Assembly (NCBI RefSeq): GCF_000821085.1
Contig: NZ_CCXR01000001.1
Coordinates: forward strand, 1,013,001-1,077,000
Reading direction: 5' to 3'
DNA from: Bacillus sp. B-jedd
Lineage (GTDB): Bacteria; Bacillota; Bacilli; Bacillales; Cytobacillaceae
DNA: 64,000 bases
In this document: positions 26,596 through 35,505 of the stretch, one piece after another
How the letters are laid out: each line of letters starts with the position of its first letter
Position numbering within the stretch: position 1 is the stretch's first letter
Translations under genes and position numbers: made by a program
The notes under the pieces: model-generated
Databases searched by the model: none
What the model saw: the letters and a program-made list of their open reading frames with translations, nothing else
Told to the model about the DNA's origin: nothing

Positions 26596-26624
26596 TTGAA
26601 ATAATATTCTGAACTTTATATAAT
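26596..26624 (+). promoter_or_regulatory. Sigma-A promoter of amino-acid ABC operon with CodY-like box
   Basis: TTGAAA (26596-26601), 17-bp spacer, TATAAT (26619-26624): near-consensus. Within the spacer AATATTCTGAACTTT (26603-26617) matches the 15-bp CodY consensus at 12 positions, suggesting repression when branched-chain amino acids and GTP are high. The upstream 130 bp are very AT-rich. Confidence 0.65.
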
Positions 26625-26681
26625 CTTAACATGTACTAAAAATAAATATTGAAAACTACTAAAACAAGGGGGATGAACATT

Positions 26682-27464
26682 TTGAAAAACAGAAAAACGT
26701 TTATGGCAATACTGATTGTCGCTTGTATGTCTTTATTTCTAGCTGCCTGCGGGGGAACAAGCGGCGCCAAGAAAACCGGCTCCGACGGAGGCGATAAGCT
26801 AGTCGGAGGAACGGAGGCGACTTTTGCACCGTTCGAATCTTTGAATGATAAAGGGGAAATCGTTGGAATCGACATTGATGTCATGAACGCAATTGCCGCT
26901 GCACAAGGATTTGAATTCGAAATGAAAAATGTAGGCTGGGAGCCAACCTTCCAGAAAATCACAAATGGGGAGTTGGACTTTGGCGCAGCGGGCATTACAA
27001 TCACGAAAGAACGTAAACAAACCTATGATTTCACTGAGCCGTATTACCAGGCAAATCTAGTGATTATTGTCAAAGAAGGTTCCGATATTAAATCCGTTGA
27101 CGACCTAAAAGACAAACAAGTTGCCGTTCAAATCAACACAACCGGCCATAAAGCCGCCCAAGATATTCTTGGCAAATCAAATACGAATATCAAAGCTTAT
27201 GAAAATCAGCCAACTGCCATGCAGCAGGTAAGAAATGGATCTGCAGATGCTGCAATTGGCGATAACGCAGTGGTTTTTGAATACATGAAAAATAATAAGA
27301 ATACCGGCCTAAAAGTAATTGAAGACGCTAAGTTTGAAAAGGAATTCTACGGCTTCATGGTTAAAAAAGGCAACAAGGAAGTATTGGACATGTTGAATGA
27401 GGGCCTAAAGAAAATCAAGGAAAATGGGAAATTAGAAGAAATTACTGGACAAAAACTTGAATAG
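26682..27464 (+). CDS. Polar amino-acid ABC transporter, substrate-binding lipoprotein
   Basis: TTG at 26682 is preferred because AAGGGGG ends nine bases upstream; the ATG at 26670 abuts that site. The 260-residue product has a signal peptide with lipobox LAAC, and a family 3 periplasmic-binding fold: GGTEATFAPFESLNDKGEIVGIDIDVMNAIA, LDFGAAGITITKERKQTYDFTEPYY and a C-terminal FMVKKGNKEVLDMLNEGL. It binds a polar amino acid such as glutamine, arginine or histidine; the order binding protein, permease, ATPase matches Bacillus artPQR. Specificity cannot be fixed here. Confidence 0.9.
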   Translation: MKNRKTFMAILIVACMSLFLAACGGTSGAKKTGSDGGDKLVGGTEATFAPFESLNDKGEIVGIDIDVMNAIAAAQGFEFEMKNVGWEPTFQKITNGELDFGAAGITITKERKQTYDFTEPYYQANLVIIVKEGSDIKSVDDLKDKQVAVQINTTGHKAAQDILGKSNTNIKAYENQPTAMQQVRNGSADAAIGDNAVVFEYMKNNKNTGLKVIEDAKFEKEFYGFMVKKGNKEVLDMLNEGLKKIKENGKLEEITGQKLE

Positions 27465-27482
27465 GTAGGGAGAGTGTTTCAG

Positions 27483-28214
27483 ATGGACATTCTTGACTTT
27501 CGGTGGGACATCATCTGGAACTACCGTGATTTCTTTATACGTGGTATCTGGGTAACAATTGTCTTAACGGTAAGCGGTTATATAGGCGGCATGATCCTTG
27601 GAATACTAGTCGGCCTTGGCCAAACCTCGAAAAGAAAACTAATTAACTGGCCGTGCAAGCTGTACGTTGACCTGTTCCGAGGGACTCCTTTGCTTGTTCA
27701 AATATTGATAATTGACCTGGCATTTTTCCCAGCTATATTTGGCCAGTCTTTTGGCTTCATGGTATCGGGTATCACTGCACTTGTCCTGAATTGTGGCGCA
27801 TACAATGCGGAAATCATTCGGGCCGGGATTCAGTCGATTGATAAGGGACAAATGGAAGCTGCGCGCTCCCTTGGTTTGAACCATAACCAGGCGATGCGGA
27901 AGATCATTTTGCCACAGGCATTCCGGCGGATGATTCCACCGCTTGGAAATGAGTTCATTGCCTTGCTGAAGGATTCATCACTGGTTACGGTTATTGCCGC
28001 AAATGATATTCTATACGCAGCCAAAATAGTGGCAGGGGCGTATCAACGCTTCTGGGAACCGTATTTGATGGCAGCGGTGCTGTACCTTATTTTGACTTAT
28101 GTTGTCACGAAAGTGGTTGCGTACATTGAAAAACGAACCAGCAATCATTTCAATCCACGCAAGAAAAGAGAAAGGCAGGTTATAGTGAATGATCAAAGTG
28201 GAAAACCTGCATAA
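27483..28214 (+). CDS. Amino-acid ABC transporter permease (HisM/GlnP type)
   Basis: ATG at 27483 with AGGGAG ten bases upstream; a GTG at 27474 is too near that site. The 243-residue protein has about five helices and the conserved ABC-permease EAA loop, [33 protein letters not shown], which docks on the ATPase. FRGTPLLVQ near residue 60 is typical of polar amino-acid permeases. It lies 18 bp after the binding protein and overlaps the ATPase gene by 26 bp. Confidence 0.92.
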   Translation: MDILDFRWDIIWNYRDFFIRGIWVTIVLTVSGYIGGMILGILVGLGQTSKRKLINWPCKLYVDLFRGTPLLVQILIIDLAFFPAIFGQSFGFMVSGITALVLNCGAYNAEIIRAGIQSIDKGQMEAARSLGLNHNQAMRKIILPQAFRRMIPPLGNEFIALLKDSSLVTVIAANDILYAAKIVAGAYQRFWEPYLMAAVLYLILTYVVTKVVAYIEKRTSNHFNPRKKRERQVIVNDQSGKPA

Positions 28215-28911
28215 GTACTTCGGAAAGCTTGAAGTGTTGAAGGGCATTGACTGCCAAGTCCGCGAAAAGGAAGTTGTCTGCGTCATCGGTCCTTCCGGCT
28301 CTGGCAAAAGTACGTTTTTGCGCTGCATCAACCTGCTTGAGGAAATTACTGAAGGGCTTGTCTTGATTGAAGGCAAAAGAGTCAATGACCCAAAAACCGA
28401 TATTAACGACATCAGAACAGAAGTGGGCATGGTTTTTCAGCAATTTAACCTGTTTCCGCATATGACGGTGCTCGAAAACATAACGATGGCACCGATGATG
28501 ATCCGCAAGTTGGGGAAAAGTGAAGCGGAAAAGCTAGCGCTTGAGCTTTTGAAAAAAGTTGGCGTACTTGATAAGGCCGACAACTATCCCGAACAGCTTT
28601 CGGGTGGACAAAAACAACGCGTCGCCATTGCCCGCGCGCTTGCGATGAAGCCTAAAATCATGCTGTTCGATGAGCCGACCTCCGCCCTCGACCCGGAAAT
28701 GGTTAAAGAGGTGCTCGACGTCATGAAGCAGCTCGCGATGGAAGGGATGACGATGGTCGTCGTCACCCATGAAATGGGCTTCGCACGCGAAGTCGCCGAC
28801 AGAGTTGTGTTTATGGACGGCGGCTACATCGTCGAAGAGGGAAAACCGGATGAACTGTTTGGGAGACCGCAACACGAACGTACGAAAGCGTTCCTGGGAA
28901 AAGTTTTATAA
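28189..28911 (+). CDS. Amino-acid ABC transporter ATPase (GlnQ/ArtR type)
   Basis: ATG at 28189 inside the permease gene. Walker [10 protein letters not shown], signature [16 protein letters not shown], Walker [15 protein letters not shown] and the switch VTHEM are all intact in 240 residues. The [19 protein letters not shown]-loop is characteristic of polar amino-acid importers. It powers the adjacent permease and is followed by a strong terminator. Confidence 0.94.
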   Translation: MIKVENLHKYFGKLEVLKGIDCQVREKEVVCVIGPSGSGKSTFLRCINLLEEITEGLVLIEGKRVNDPKTDINDIRTEVGMVFQQFNLFPHMTVLENITMAPMMIRKLGKSEAEKLALELLKKVGVLDKADNYPEQLSGGQKQRVAIARALAMKPKIMLFDEPTSALDPEMVKEVLDVMKQLAMEGMTMVVVTHEMGFAREVADRVVFMDGGYIVEEGKPDELFGRPQHERTKAFLGKVL

Positions 28912-28921
28912 GAATGATAGG

Positions 28922-28953
28922 CCTGCTTCGGTTATTGCGAAGCAGGTTTTTTT
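28922..28953 (+). terminator. Terminator of amino-acid ABC operon
   Basis: Perfect 9-bp stem CCTGCTTCG / CGAAGCAGG, 7-nt loop, seven T. Confidence 0.92.
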
Positions 28954-28963
28954 ATTGAAAGGC

Positions 28964-29422
28964 GTTCTATAAGCCCGTGCGGTAGGAAAAACGTTGGTAC
29001 GGTCGTTGATAAACGTTCTATAAGCCCGCGCGGTGAAAAAATCGTTGGTACGGTCGTTGATAAACGTTCTATAAGCCCGTACGGAAGGAAAATCGTTGGT
29101 GCGGTCGTTGATAGGCGTTCTATAAGCCCGCGCGGTGAAAAAATCGTTGCTACGGTCGTTGATAAACGTTCTATAAGCCCGTGCGGAAGGTAAATTGTTG
29201 GTGCGGTCGTTGAAAGGAGTTCTATAAGCCCGCGCGGTGAAAAAATCGTTGGTACGGTCGTTGATAAACGTTCTATAAGCCCGTACGGAAGGAAAATCGT
29301 TGGTACGGTCGTTGATAGGCGTTCTATACGCCCGGGCGGTGGAAAAATTGCTGCTACGGTCGTTGATAAGCCTTCTATAAGCCCATACGAAGAAAAAATC
29401 GCCGATAAGGACGTTGATAAAC
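28964..29422. repeat. Tandem array, nine 51-bp units of two alternating subtypes
   Basis: Units start at 28964, 29015, 29066, 29117, 29168, 29219, 29270, 29321 and 29372, exactly 51 bp apart. Each begins GTTCTATAAGCCC and contains CGGTCGTTGAT. Even-numbered units read CGCGCGGTGAAAAAATCG after that start (unit 8 diverged), odd-numbered units G(T)(A/G)CGGAAGGAAAATCG, so the real period is a 102-bp dimer. The last unit is decayed. On the minus strand the array is open in one frame because 51 is divisible by three (17-residue repeat containing AYRTFINDR), but there is no ribosome binding site and subtype differences change amino acids, so I do not call a gene. It starts 11 bp after a terminator. 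No function can be given; 29423-29600 shows nothing recognisable. Confidence 0.95.
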
Positions 29423-29626
29423 TCAGTCAAATGTAGTTTTGGCATTAAGTGGAATTTAGCTAATTTCGGTTTACGTCATGCCAAAAAGAGTTATATGAAA
29501 AGTAGAGTCCATTTGAGAATGATTGGAAAAGGCCGGTTCATTGTAGTGCTGGGGGACAAAAATGGGGGCTGAACACCCAAATTTGGTTAAGCCGGTTCAC
29601 AAAAATGAATGTAGGAGGTTTTTGCA

Positions 29627-29818
29627 ATGGAATCCAAATGGAAAAAGTATGTGCTGAATGGTGGGTTGGCCGCAGGATTAACACTTGGTCTTGCCGGTTG
29701 CGCGGGAGATAATAATCCTCCGCCTGAAATGGATTACCCTGAACACGAAAACGAAATGGACAACAATCAGGGCGATAACAATGAAATGGAGAACGAAAAC
29801 GAATCAAATGACAGCTAA
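29627..29818 (+). CDS. Small acidic lipoprotein, 63 aa
   Basis: ATG with GTAGGAGG nine bases upstream. The signal peptide ends in lipobox LAGC (Cys24); the mature 40 residues are extremely acidic and Asn-rich (ENEMDNNQGDNNEMENENESN). It resembles short surface lipoproteins of Bacillus with low-complexity tails. Function is unknown; it is monocistronic. Confidence 0.75.
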   Translation: MESKWKKYVLNGGLAAGLTLGLAGCAGDNNPPPEMDYPEHENEMDNNQGDNNEMENENESNDS

Positions 29819-29865
29819 GCCAGATATCACTTTTATAGGATTATTTTAATAGAATCAAACCAACG

Positions 29866-29908
29866 AAACCGCCTTGGCTTCCCAAAGGATAGCTAACGCG
29901 GTTTTTTT
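29866..29908 (+). terminator. Terminator after small lipoprotein
   Basis: AAACCGC / GCGGTTT stem with a 25-nt loop and a seven-T tail. Confidence 0.65.
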
Positions 29909-29934
29909 GCCAAGGCACAGTTAAAGGTTAAAGG

Positions 29935-30196
29935 TGAGTGTTGATTTTCAATGAGGTTGATTGGAACGCAGGGGACTGACTCCGGCGAGATGCAGCGGCA
30001 CGTGGAGACCCCACAGGCGTTTATGACGCCGAGGAGGCTCCATAAAGAATGCTCCTGCGCCACAGACTTTTCGGGGAAGCGACCTTCAGCTCGTAGCAAA
30101 GCTGCACGATGCCTATTCAAGAATGTTTTTCATGAAGTTGGATCAAGTAGATGCTTCGCCCCGCGGAAAGCATGTCCCCGGAGTGGAAATCAACAA
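29935..30196 (+). repeat. Dispersed GC-rich repeat, copy 2 (composite)
   Basis: The 5' part (GTTGATTGGAACGCAGGGGAC ... GTGGAGACCCCACAGG ... GAGGAGGCTCCA, to about 30041) matches copy 3 at 60896-61023; the 3' part (ATGCTTCGCCCCGCGGAAAGC to GAGTGGAAATCAACAA, from about 30150) matches copy 1. Between them about 110 bp ends with TTTTTCATGAAGTTGGAT, which resembles the start of another copy, so this looks like a full-length element followed by a second, internally deleted one. Confidence 0.8.
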
Positions 30197-30220
30197 TCTA
30201 GGAAAACAGAGCCTTTGCCA

Positions 30221-30250
30221 AAAGAAAAGCACATCCAAAGGGGAATGTGC
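30221..30250 (-). terminator. Terminator of RsbR-like gene
   Basis: On the minus strand GCACATTCC / GGATGTGC (one bulge) is followed by TTTTCTTT, starting 8 bp after the stop of the minus-strand gene. Confidence 0.75.
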
Positions 30251-30257
30251 AATAAAC

Positions 30258-31085
30258 TTATACTTTAGCTTGGAGATACTTCACAGCATTGTGAAGGCTA
30301 CCGAAAGTGATAACGCCGCCTGCTTTGATACCGAGACTGATCATGGTCTGGGCAATTTCCGGCCGGATTCCGGTTAAAATCGACTCAATGCCGATCAATT
30401 TCAACGCATCAATGACTTTAAAAATGTGATCTGCGACCATTGTATCGATGATCGGAACACCTGATAAATCGATGATAATATGACTCAGGCCATAGCTTGT
30501 GCCCTTTTTCAGCGCCTTCTCCATCAGCTCCTGCGAGCGTTTAGTATCGATGTCCCCAATTAGTGGAAGAACTCCGATATTCTCCGTTATCCTCACAACC
30601 GGGATGGAAAGCTCAAGTGAAGTCAGTTCGGCGGCCGAAATCCTTGCTGCATATGTAGTTGAATAAGAAATACTTAGCCAATGCACTGCACGGTCGACCA
30701 CGGAATCGAATCGGGAGATAATTTCATAAAACTCAGGAATTGAGAGTTTCGCCTCCATTGCTGAGTTTTTGATAATTTCGCCAATCGTATCTCTGTAAAA
30801 ACGGACTTCCTCTACCGCAAGCTCCAAGGGTAAATCGAGATGGACGAGGAGCCTAACCCCCTCTGATCCCCACTGCATTAAATTACGATAAGTCTTATCC
30901 AAACTATCAAAGATGGACTGGGCAAAAATAGAGACCAAATTCTCGCGCCAGTCCTTCAACGAATCATTTACATGGGCGGAATATGTATTCATATCGGCAT
31001 CAAACCGCTGCCTCGCCAGCCTTTCTTTCTGGCTGGTCACCTGATCGGCCATCTCTTGCAAACACATTTCAAAAGAAGTTTTCAT
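30258..31085 (-). CDS. RsbR-family stressosome protein (STAS domain)
   Basis: ATG at 31085 is chosen for AAGGTGG seven bases upstream. The 275-residue product has a variable N-terminal helical domain (non-heme globin-like in the family, residues 1-155) and a C-terminal STAS domain (VVRITENIGVLPLIGDIDTKRSQEL, IIIDLSGVPIIDTMVADHI, TGIRPEIAQTMISLGI). The threonines in DIDTKRS and IIDTMVA correspond to the phosphorylatable positions of RsbR. RsbR paralogues assemble with RsbS and RsbT to control sigma B. No rsbS, rsbT or rsbU is nearby, so this is an unlinked paralogue. Confidence 0.9.
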   Translation of the reverse strand: MKTSFEMCLQEMADQVTSQKERLARQRFDADMNTYSAHVNDSLKDWRENLVSIFAQSIFDSLDKTYRNLMQWGSEGVRLLVHLDLPLELAVEEVRFYRDTIGEIIKNSAMEAKLSIPEFYEIISRFDSVVDRAVHWLSISYSTTYAARISAAELTSLELSIPVVRITENIGVLPLIGDIDTKRSQELMEKALKKGTSYGLSHIIIDLSGVPIIDTMVADHIFKVIDALKLIGIESILTGIRPEIAQTMISLGIKAGGVITFGSLHNAVKYLQAKV

Positions 31086-31349
31086 TCTATCAACCACCTT
31101 TACCGTTGTTCTCCCAAGCCTAAAACTAGTATAACTTTCACTAGATATTTTGGAAATAAGAGGTTTTGCAATAATTTGTCAAAAAATTTGTATAGTTGCT
31201 AGCATAACATTCTTGCTTTGCCATCTAAATGAAAAAGAGCCAAATTGGTCATTTAGTCCTATTTTTGCCAACCCAGCGCCTAATTAATGTAAAAATATTC
31301 TGATAAAAGGTAAAATGAAGGTATCTTAATTCTTAAGGAGGTTTTCAGT

Positions 31350-32999
31350 TTGGGGGAGAACAAGGACAGGAAAATTCCGCATGAGAATGATGTAAAACGT
31401 GAAACGCTGACAACGAGGCAAGGGCATCCGGTTCTGGATAACCAGAACATCCGAACCATCGGCAACCGCGGTCCGGCAACATTGGAAAACTATCATTTCA
31501 TTGAAAAGATTTCGCATTTTGACAGGGAAGAGGTACCAGAGCGGGTCGTCCACGCACGCGGTACCGGTGCATTTGGTTATTTTGAAACGTACGGAAAAGT
31601 CGGTGATGAGCCAGTCGAAAAGTATACCCGCGCGAAAGTGTTTTCAGGAGCAGGCAAAAAAACCCCGCTGATGGTTCGCTTCTCGACGGTGGCGGGAGCA
31701 AAGGATTCACCGGAAACTGCCCGGGATCCGCGTGGCTTTGCCGTGAAAATGTACACGGAAGATGGAAACTGGGACCTTGTCGGCAATAACTTGAAAATCT
31801 TCTTTATCCGCGATGCGATGAAGTTTCCGGATATGATCCATGCCTTTAAACCTGATCCGGCATCGAATGTTTCCCATCCTCAGCGAATGTTTGACTTTGT
31901 TTCCCGCAGCCCGGAAGCAACCCACATGATTACCTTCCTGTTCTCTCCCTGGGGCATCCCTGCTACATACCGGCACATGCAGGGTTCGGGCGTCAATACG
32001 TACAAATGGGTCAACGACAAAGGCGAAGCCGTCCTCGTCAAGTACCACTGGGAACCGAAGCAGGGAATCCGCAACCTGACCCAGGAAGAAGCAAATGAAA
32101 TCCAGGCAAAAAACGTCGGTCATGCGACCCAGGATTTATACGAAGCAATTGAGCGCGGCGACTATCCGGAATGGGAGCTCTTCGTGCAAATCATGGATGA
32201 TGACTATCATCCCGAGCTTGATTTCGATCCACTTGACGACACGAAACTATGGCCGGAGGATAAATTCCCATGGCTGCCGGTCGGCCGCATGGTTCTTGAC
32301 CGCAATCCGGTTGATTTCCACGCTGAAATTGAGCAGGCAGCTTTCGGAACGGGCGTCCTTGTCGACGGGATGGATTTTTCCGATGACAAAATGCTTCAAG
32401 GCCGCACCTTTTCCTATTCGGACACTCAGCGTTACCGTGTCGGCGCCAACTATTTGAAGCTGCCGGTCAATGCGCCAAAGACGGAAGTCCGCACGAACCA
32501 GCAGCGTGGGCAAATGGATTTCCGCGATTCGAAAGAGTCCGGCGATAATCCACATATCAATTATGAGCCATCGATGATTGGCGGTTACGAGGAAGCGAGC
32601 AGGGAAGGCCGCCCGCAGCACCGGCCGACCTATAATGCCGCAGCGATGAGTGAGCCAATCGACAGGCCGAACAACTACGGCCAGGCTGGTGAAACGTACC
32701 GTAACTTCGAAGACTGGGAACGCGATGAGCTAATCAATAACCTGTCCGCGGCACTCGCTGTCTGCGACAAACGGATCCAGGAAGCGATGGTCTTTCACTT
32801 TACACAAGCAGATGAAGACTACGGCCGCCGCGTCGAGGAAGGCATCGAAAAGATGATGAGGGAACTTAATGAGGCGGGCAATGAAGCTGCCGTTCCAGGC
32901 CGTGAAGCAGGCAAAAATAAATACGGCCAAGGCTCATTGGCAGCGAATAAAGCAGTCGATGAAGCAGTCAAGAAAGGGCATGAAGCCGACCCGTATTAA
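31350..32999 (+). CDS. Heme catalase with C-terminal extension
   Basis: TTG start with AAGGAGG eight bases upstream. The 549-residue protein has all catalytic residues: His in [14 protein letters not shown], Asn in [15 protein letters not shown] and the proximal heme Tyr in [16 protein letters not shown]. It decomposes hydrogen peroxide. It is longer than the 480-residue KatA type by a C-terminal tail after residue 500 ([15 protein letters not shown] ... GHEADPY); length and tail suggest the KatX-like group linked to spores in Bacillus, but I am not certain. It is transcribed divergently from the RsbR-like gene, both general-stress functions. Confidence 0.93.
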   Translation: MGENKDRKIPHENDVKRETLTTRQGHPVLDNQNIRTIGNRGPATLENYHFIEKISHFDREEVPERVVHARGTGAFGYFETYGKVGDEPVEKYTRAKVFSGAGKKTPLMVRFSTVAGAKDSPETARDPRGFAVKMYTEDGNWDLVGNNLKIFFIRDAMKFPDMIHAFKPDPASNVSHPQRMFDFVSRSPEATHMITFLFSPWGIPATYRHMQGSGVNTYKWVNDKGEAVLVKYHWEPKQGIRNLTQEEANEIQAKNVGHATQDLYEAIERGDYPEWELFVQIMDDDYHPELDFDPLDDTKLWPEDKFPWLPVGRMVLDRNPVDFHAEIEQAAFGTGVLVDGMDFSDDKMLQGRTFSYSDTQRYRVGANYLKLPVNAPKTEVRTNQQRGQMDFRDSKESGDNPHINYEPSMIGGYEEASREGRPQHRPTYNAAAMSEPIDRPNNYGQAGETYRNFEDWERDELINNLSAALAVCDKRIQEAMVFHFTQADEDYGRRVEEGIEKMMRELNEAGNEAAVPGREAGKNKYGQGSLAANKAVDEAVKKGHEADPY

Positions 33000-33114
33000 A
33001 GAAGCTGGTTATTTTGCAAAAGAAAAAACCTTACGAAGTGAGCGGATAAATTGGCAATTCTTTGGTGTCTAGCCGCGGACTGACCAATAAATTCCGTTCA
33101 ATCATTAGGCAAAA

Positions 33115-33151
33115 AGGCATTCCGAAAAACATCGGGGTGTCTTTTTTTTTG
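33115..33151 (+). terminator. Terminator after catalase
   Basis: AGGCATTCCGA / TCGGGGTGTCT stem closed by Watson-Crick and G-U pairs, then ten T. Confidence 0.85.
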
Positions 33152-33281
33152 TTCGGAGCGTTGAAAGCAGGATTAACTTGTGAGGTTTGTACCGGGCAAT
33201 TGGATGCAGTTTCCAAGCTGACAAGTAGGGTAAAGGGATAAGTGTGTGTAAAATTCTGAAAATTATTAAGGAGGAGATTTT

Positions 33282-34127
33282 TTGAAAAAACGTTTAGGGG
33301 TTTTGATGTGTTTCCTGCTATTTATGGGGAGCGCAGTACATAGTGTCGGGGCGCAGTCGAACTCCCCGAAAGGTGAAAAGGTTTCTGTCAACTTCATGTC
33401 GTATAACATCCATCATGGCGTCGGCATCGATAACATCCTTGATCTTGAACGGATTGCCGGACTAATCCGGGATGAAGGGGCAGACATCGTCGCAATTCAG
33501 GAAGTCGACAGGCATTATGGCGCCAGGAGCGACTTTGAAGATCAGGCGAAAAAGCTGGCGGAGCTTTTGGGCTACCATTACGTTTACGCAGCCAATCTTG
33601 ATCTCGATCCGCTTGAAGAAGGTGCTGAACGCCGCCAATACGGCACAGCTGTATTAAGTAAGTACCCGATTATCCAGGCTGAAAACTACTTATTGCCGAG
33701 TTTTGGCAAGGAACAGCGCGGCTTACTTGAAGCAACCGTCAATGTAAAGGGCAACCATATCCGTGTTTACAACACACACCTCGGATTAACTGTTTCCCAG
33801 CGACTCGCACAGGTAGAGGAAATTAATAAGATCGTTTCGGCAAAAAAGACTCCAGCGGTTCTGATGGGTGATTTAAACGCCGAGCCGGATAGCGATGAAG
33901 TGAAGCAGCTGCTTAACGGGGCGAACTTAGTTGACGCTTTTGAAAACAGAGATAACGCAGATACGTTCCCGGTTGAAAATCCAATCAAACGTATCGATTA
34001 TATTTTTGCGAGTGAAGGGTTGAAGATCTTTAATCAAGAGGTCATTTATTCTACCTATTCGGACCACTTGCCGGTCATAGCAGAAATTGAACTGGAGCGT
34101 ACGGCTCCTTATAACAATGGGAATTAA
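33282..34127 (+). CDS. Secreted endonuclease/exonuclease/phosphatase (EEP) family protein
   Basis: TTG start with GGAGGAG upstream. Residues 1-25 are a signal peptide ending VGAQS. The EEP fold is complete: MSYNIHHG, IVAIQEVD, the NTHLGL strand, VLMGDLNAEPDS, RIDYIFAS and the final YSDHLPVIAEIEL. These residues bind Mg and attack phosphodiesters; substrates in the family include DNA, phospholipids and inositol phosphates. Being secreted, it may be a phosphate-scavenging phosphodiesterase. It lies 19 bp before the DUF218 gene and is probably cotranscribed. Confidence 0.9.
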   Translation: MKKRLGVLMCFLLFMGSAVHSVGAQSNSPKGEKVSVNFMSYNIHHGVGIDNILDLERIAGLIRDEGADIVAIQEVDRHYGARSDFEDQAKKLAELLGYHYVYAANLDLDPLEEGAERRQYGTAVLSKYPIIQAENYLLPSFGKEQRGLLEATVNVKGNHIRVYNTHLGLTVSQRLAQVEEINKIVSAKKTPAVLMGDLNAEPDSDEVKQLLNGANLVDAFENRDNADTFPVENPIKRIDYIFASEGLKIFNQEVIYSTYSDHLPVIAEIELERTAPYNNGN

Positions 34128-34146
34128 TATTGAAGGGGGAAAAGTC

Positions 34147-35289
34147 ATGAATTCATTTAAAAAGAGATTCGGTTTAATCCTGGCTATTTGCGCGACGCTC
34201 ACCTTGTCAACAGCGTATGCGGAAACCGGAACGCAGACTGTGCAGGAGACCGAGGAGGGCCCGGTACTCGCACCGATTAAGACTGATGAACCAACGGCTG
34301 ATAGGATTCAGCAGCTCGAAGATATCGCGATGTATTATTACTGGCACGGCGGCGATTTGAAGAAGGCAGAGGAAGAGATTTTCAAGGGCATCACGCTCAA
34401 GGGGAAATACGATGTGGTCGAAGCGGCCTACAAGGAAGCAACCGTCCTTGAACCACATAACACCGATCTGAAAATTTCCCTGGCTTCCACCCAGATCATC
34501 CAGAAAAAAGTGTCCGAAGCACTCGCGACTTACAGGCAAATCCTTAATCTGGAGCCGGATAATTTCAATGCCAACCTTCTCTACGGCGTTTATTCTAAAA
34601 TAAACGGTGACGAAAAAGCTTATAAGCAGTCCGTTTCGAAGCTTAGACAAATTGACAACCACAAGACAAAAGAATTTCTTCAGAAGTTCGAGGTAACTGA
34701 GGGAATCCTAAAAACGAAATTGAACACATCAGTGCCAGGCAAGCTGCCTGCGAAGGACCATGCGATTGTCATCCTTGGATACGCCCTTGCGGATGATGGC
34801 ACGATGAGGGAGCCACTAATCGAACGCCTGAAGGCGGGCCTTGCTGTGGCAAAACAATATCCAAATTCGAAAATCATTGTTACAGGCGGAGTCCCGAAGG
34901 AAGGCGTTACGGAAGCTGAAGCGATGAACGAGTGGCTCATCGGCAACGGGATTGCTAAAGAACGGATCATCATGGAAAATAAAGCAACCGATACTGTCGA
35001 AAACGCCCTTTTCACAACAGCCATTTTACAAAAAGAAGGGCTAAAGGATGTCACGCTCGTCACGAGCGCGAGCCATATGAGGAGGGGGCTGACCACTTTC
35101 TATGAAGCCTCCCGCTTTTACGATGAAATGAACGCGGTGAACACCAACCGCGCGTTCACGAATATGGTCTATCTCGACTATCCATCAATTGAAGAAGCGC
35201 AAAAAGTGACGAAGGACGAAACCCTTGTTATCTACCGCGACCTACTCCGCACATCCGGCATCTGGCAATATCCGGGAATGCAGAGGTAA
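34147..35289 (+). CDS. Exported TPR plus DUF218 (YdcF/SanA-like) protein
   Basis: ATG at 34147 with AAGGGGG upstream. Signal peptide residues 1-25 (AYAE). Residues 80-180 are TPR-like helices (YKEATVLEPHNTDLKISLAS, YRQILNLEPDNFNANLLYGV). Residues 205-375 are a DUF218 domain: AIVILGYALADDGTMREPLIERL, KIIVTGGVPKEGVTEAEAM, NKATDTVENALF, VTSASHMRR. Family members are linked to envelope or cobalamin-related functions. The last twelve residues (TSGIWQYPGMQR) lie in the first unit of a 40-bp tandem repeat that continues past the stop codon, so the C-terminus may have been reshaped by repeat expansion. Confidence 0.88.
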   Translation: MNSFKKRFGLILAICATLTLSTAYAETGTQTVQETEEGPVLAPIKTDEPTADRIQQLEDIAMYYYWHGGDLKKAEEEIFKGITLKGKYDVVEAAYKEATVLEPHNTDLKISLASTQIIQKKVSEALATYRQILNLEPDNFNANLLYGVYSKINGDEKAYKQSVSKLRQIDNHKTKEFLQKFEVTEGILKTKLNTSVPGKLPAKDHAIVILGYALADDGTMREPLIERLKAGLAVAKQYPNSKIIVTGGVPKEGVTEAEAMNEWLIGNGIAKERIIMENKATDTVENALFTTAILQKEGLKDVTLVTSASHMRRGLTTFYEASRFYDEMNAVNTNRAFTNMVYLDYPSIEEAQKVTKDETLVIYRDLLRTSGIWQYPGMQR

Positions 35290-35410
35290 AGCATCCGGCA
35301 TCTGGCAGTATCCGGGGATGCAGTGGGAAAGCATCTGGCATCTGGCAGTATCCGGGAATGTAGAGGTAAAACATCTAGCATCCGACAGTACCCGGGAATG
35401 CAGAGATAAA
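35251..35410 (+). repeat. Four tandem 40-bp repeats overlapping a gene 3' end
   Basis: Units at 35251, 35291, 35331 and 35371, each ACATCCGGCATCTGGCAGTA-like then TCCGGGAATGCAGAGGTAAA. The first encodes the end of the DUF218 protein including its TAA (35287-35289); the other three are non-coding copies with increasing divergence. Each unit contains a GCAT(C)CGG ... CCGGGAATGC dyad that could fold. Confidence 0.92.
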
Positions 35411-35426
35411 GTTTCAAGGCACTGGC

Positions 35427-35470
35427 AACAAGGCTCAGCGATGATCGATTCGCTGGGCCTTGTTTTATTT
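35427..35470 (+). terminator. Terminator of the EEP/DUF218 unit
   Basis: AACAAGGCTCAGCGA / TCGCTGGGCCTTGTT stem of 15 bp with one G-U pair, then a T-rich tail. Confidence 0.9.
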
Positions 35471-35505
35471 TTGCAAAAGAAAAGGGCGGGGTGGCGACTT
35501 TAGGT

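Noticed and set aside
28906..29445. Minus-strand protein of 179 residues made of 17-residue repeats
   Set aside because: The frame is open only because the 51-bp period is divisible by three; there is no ribosome binding site, signal peptide or synonymous bias, and it runs into the terminator of the neighbouring operon.
31086..31140. Sigma B promoter for the RsbR-like gene (GTTATA-N14-GGGAGA)
   Set aside because: Both elements deviate from GTTTAA/GGGTAT; too weak to call.
30972..31202. Plus-strand frame opposite the RsbR-like gene
   Set aside because: Antisense shadow; no ribosome binding site and no protein-like composition.
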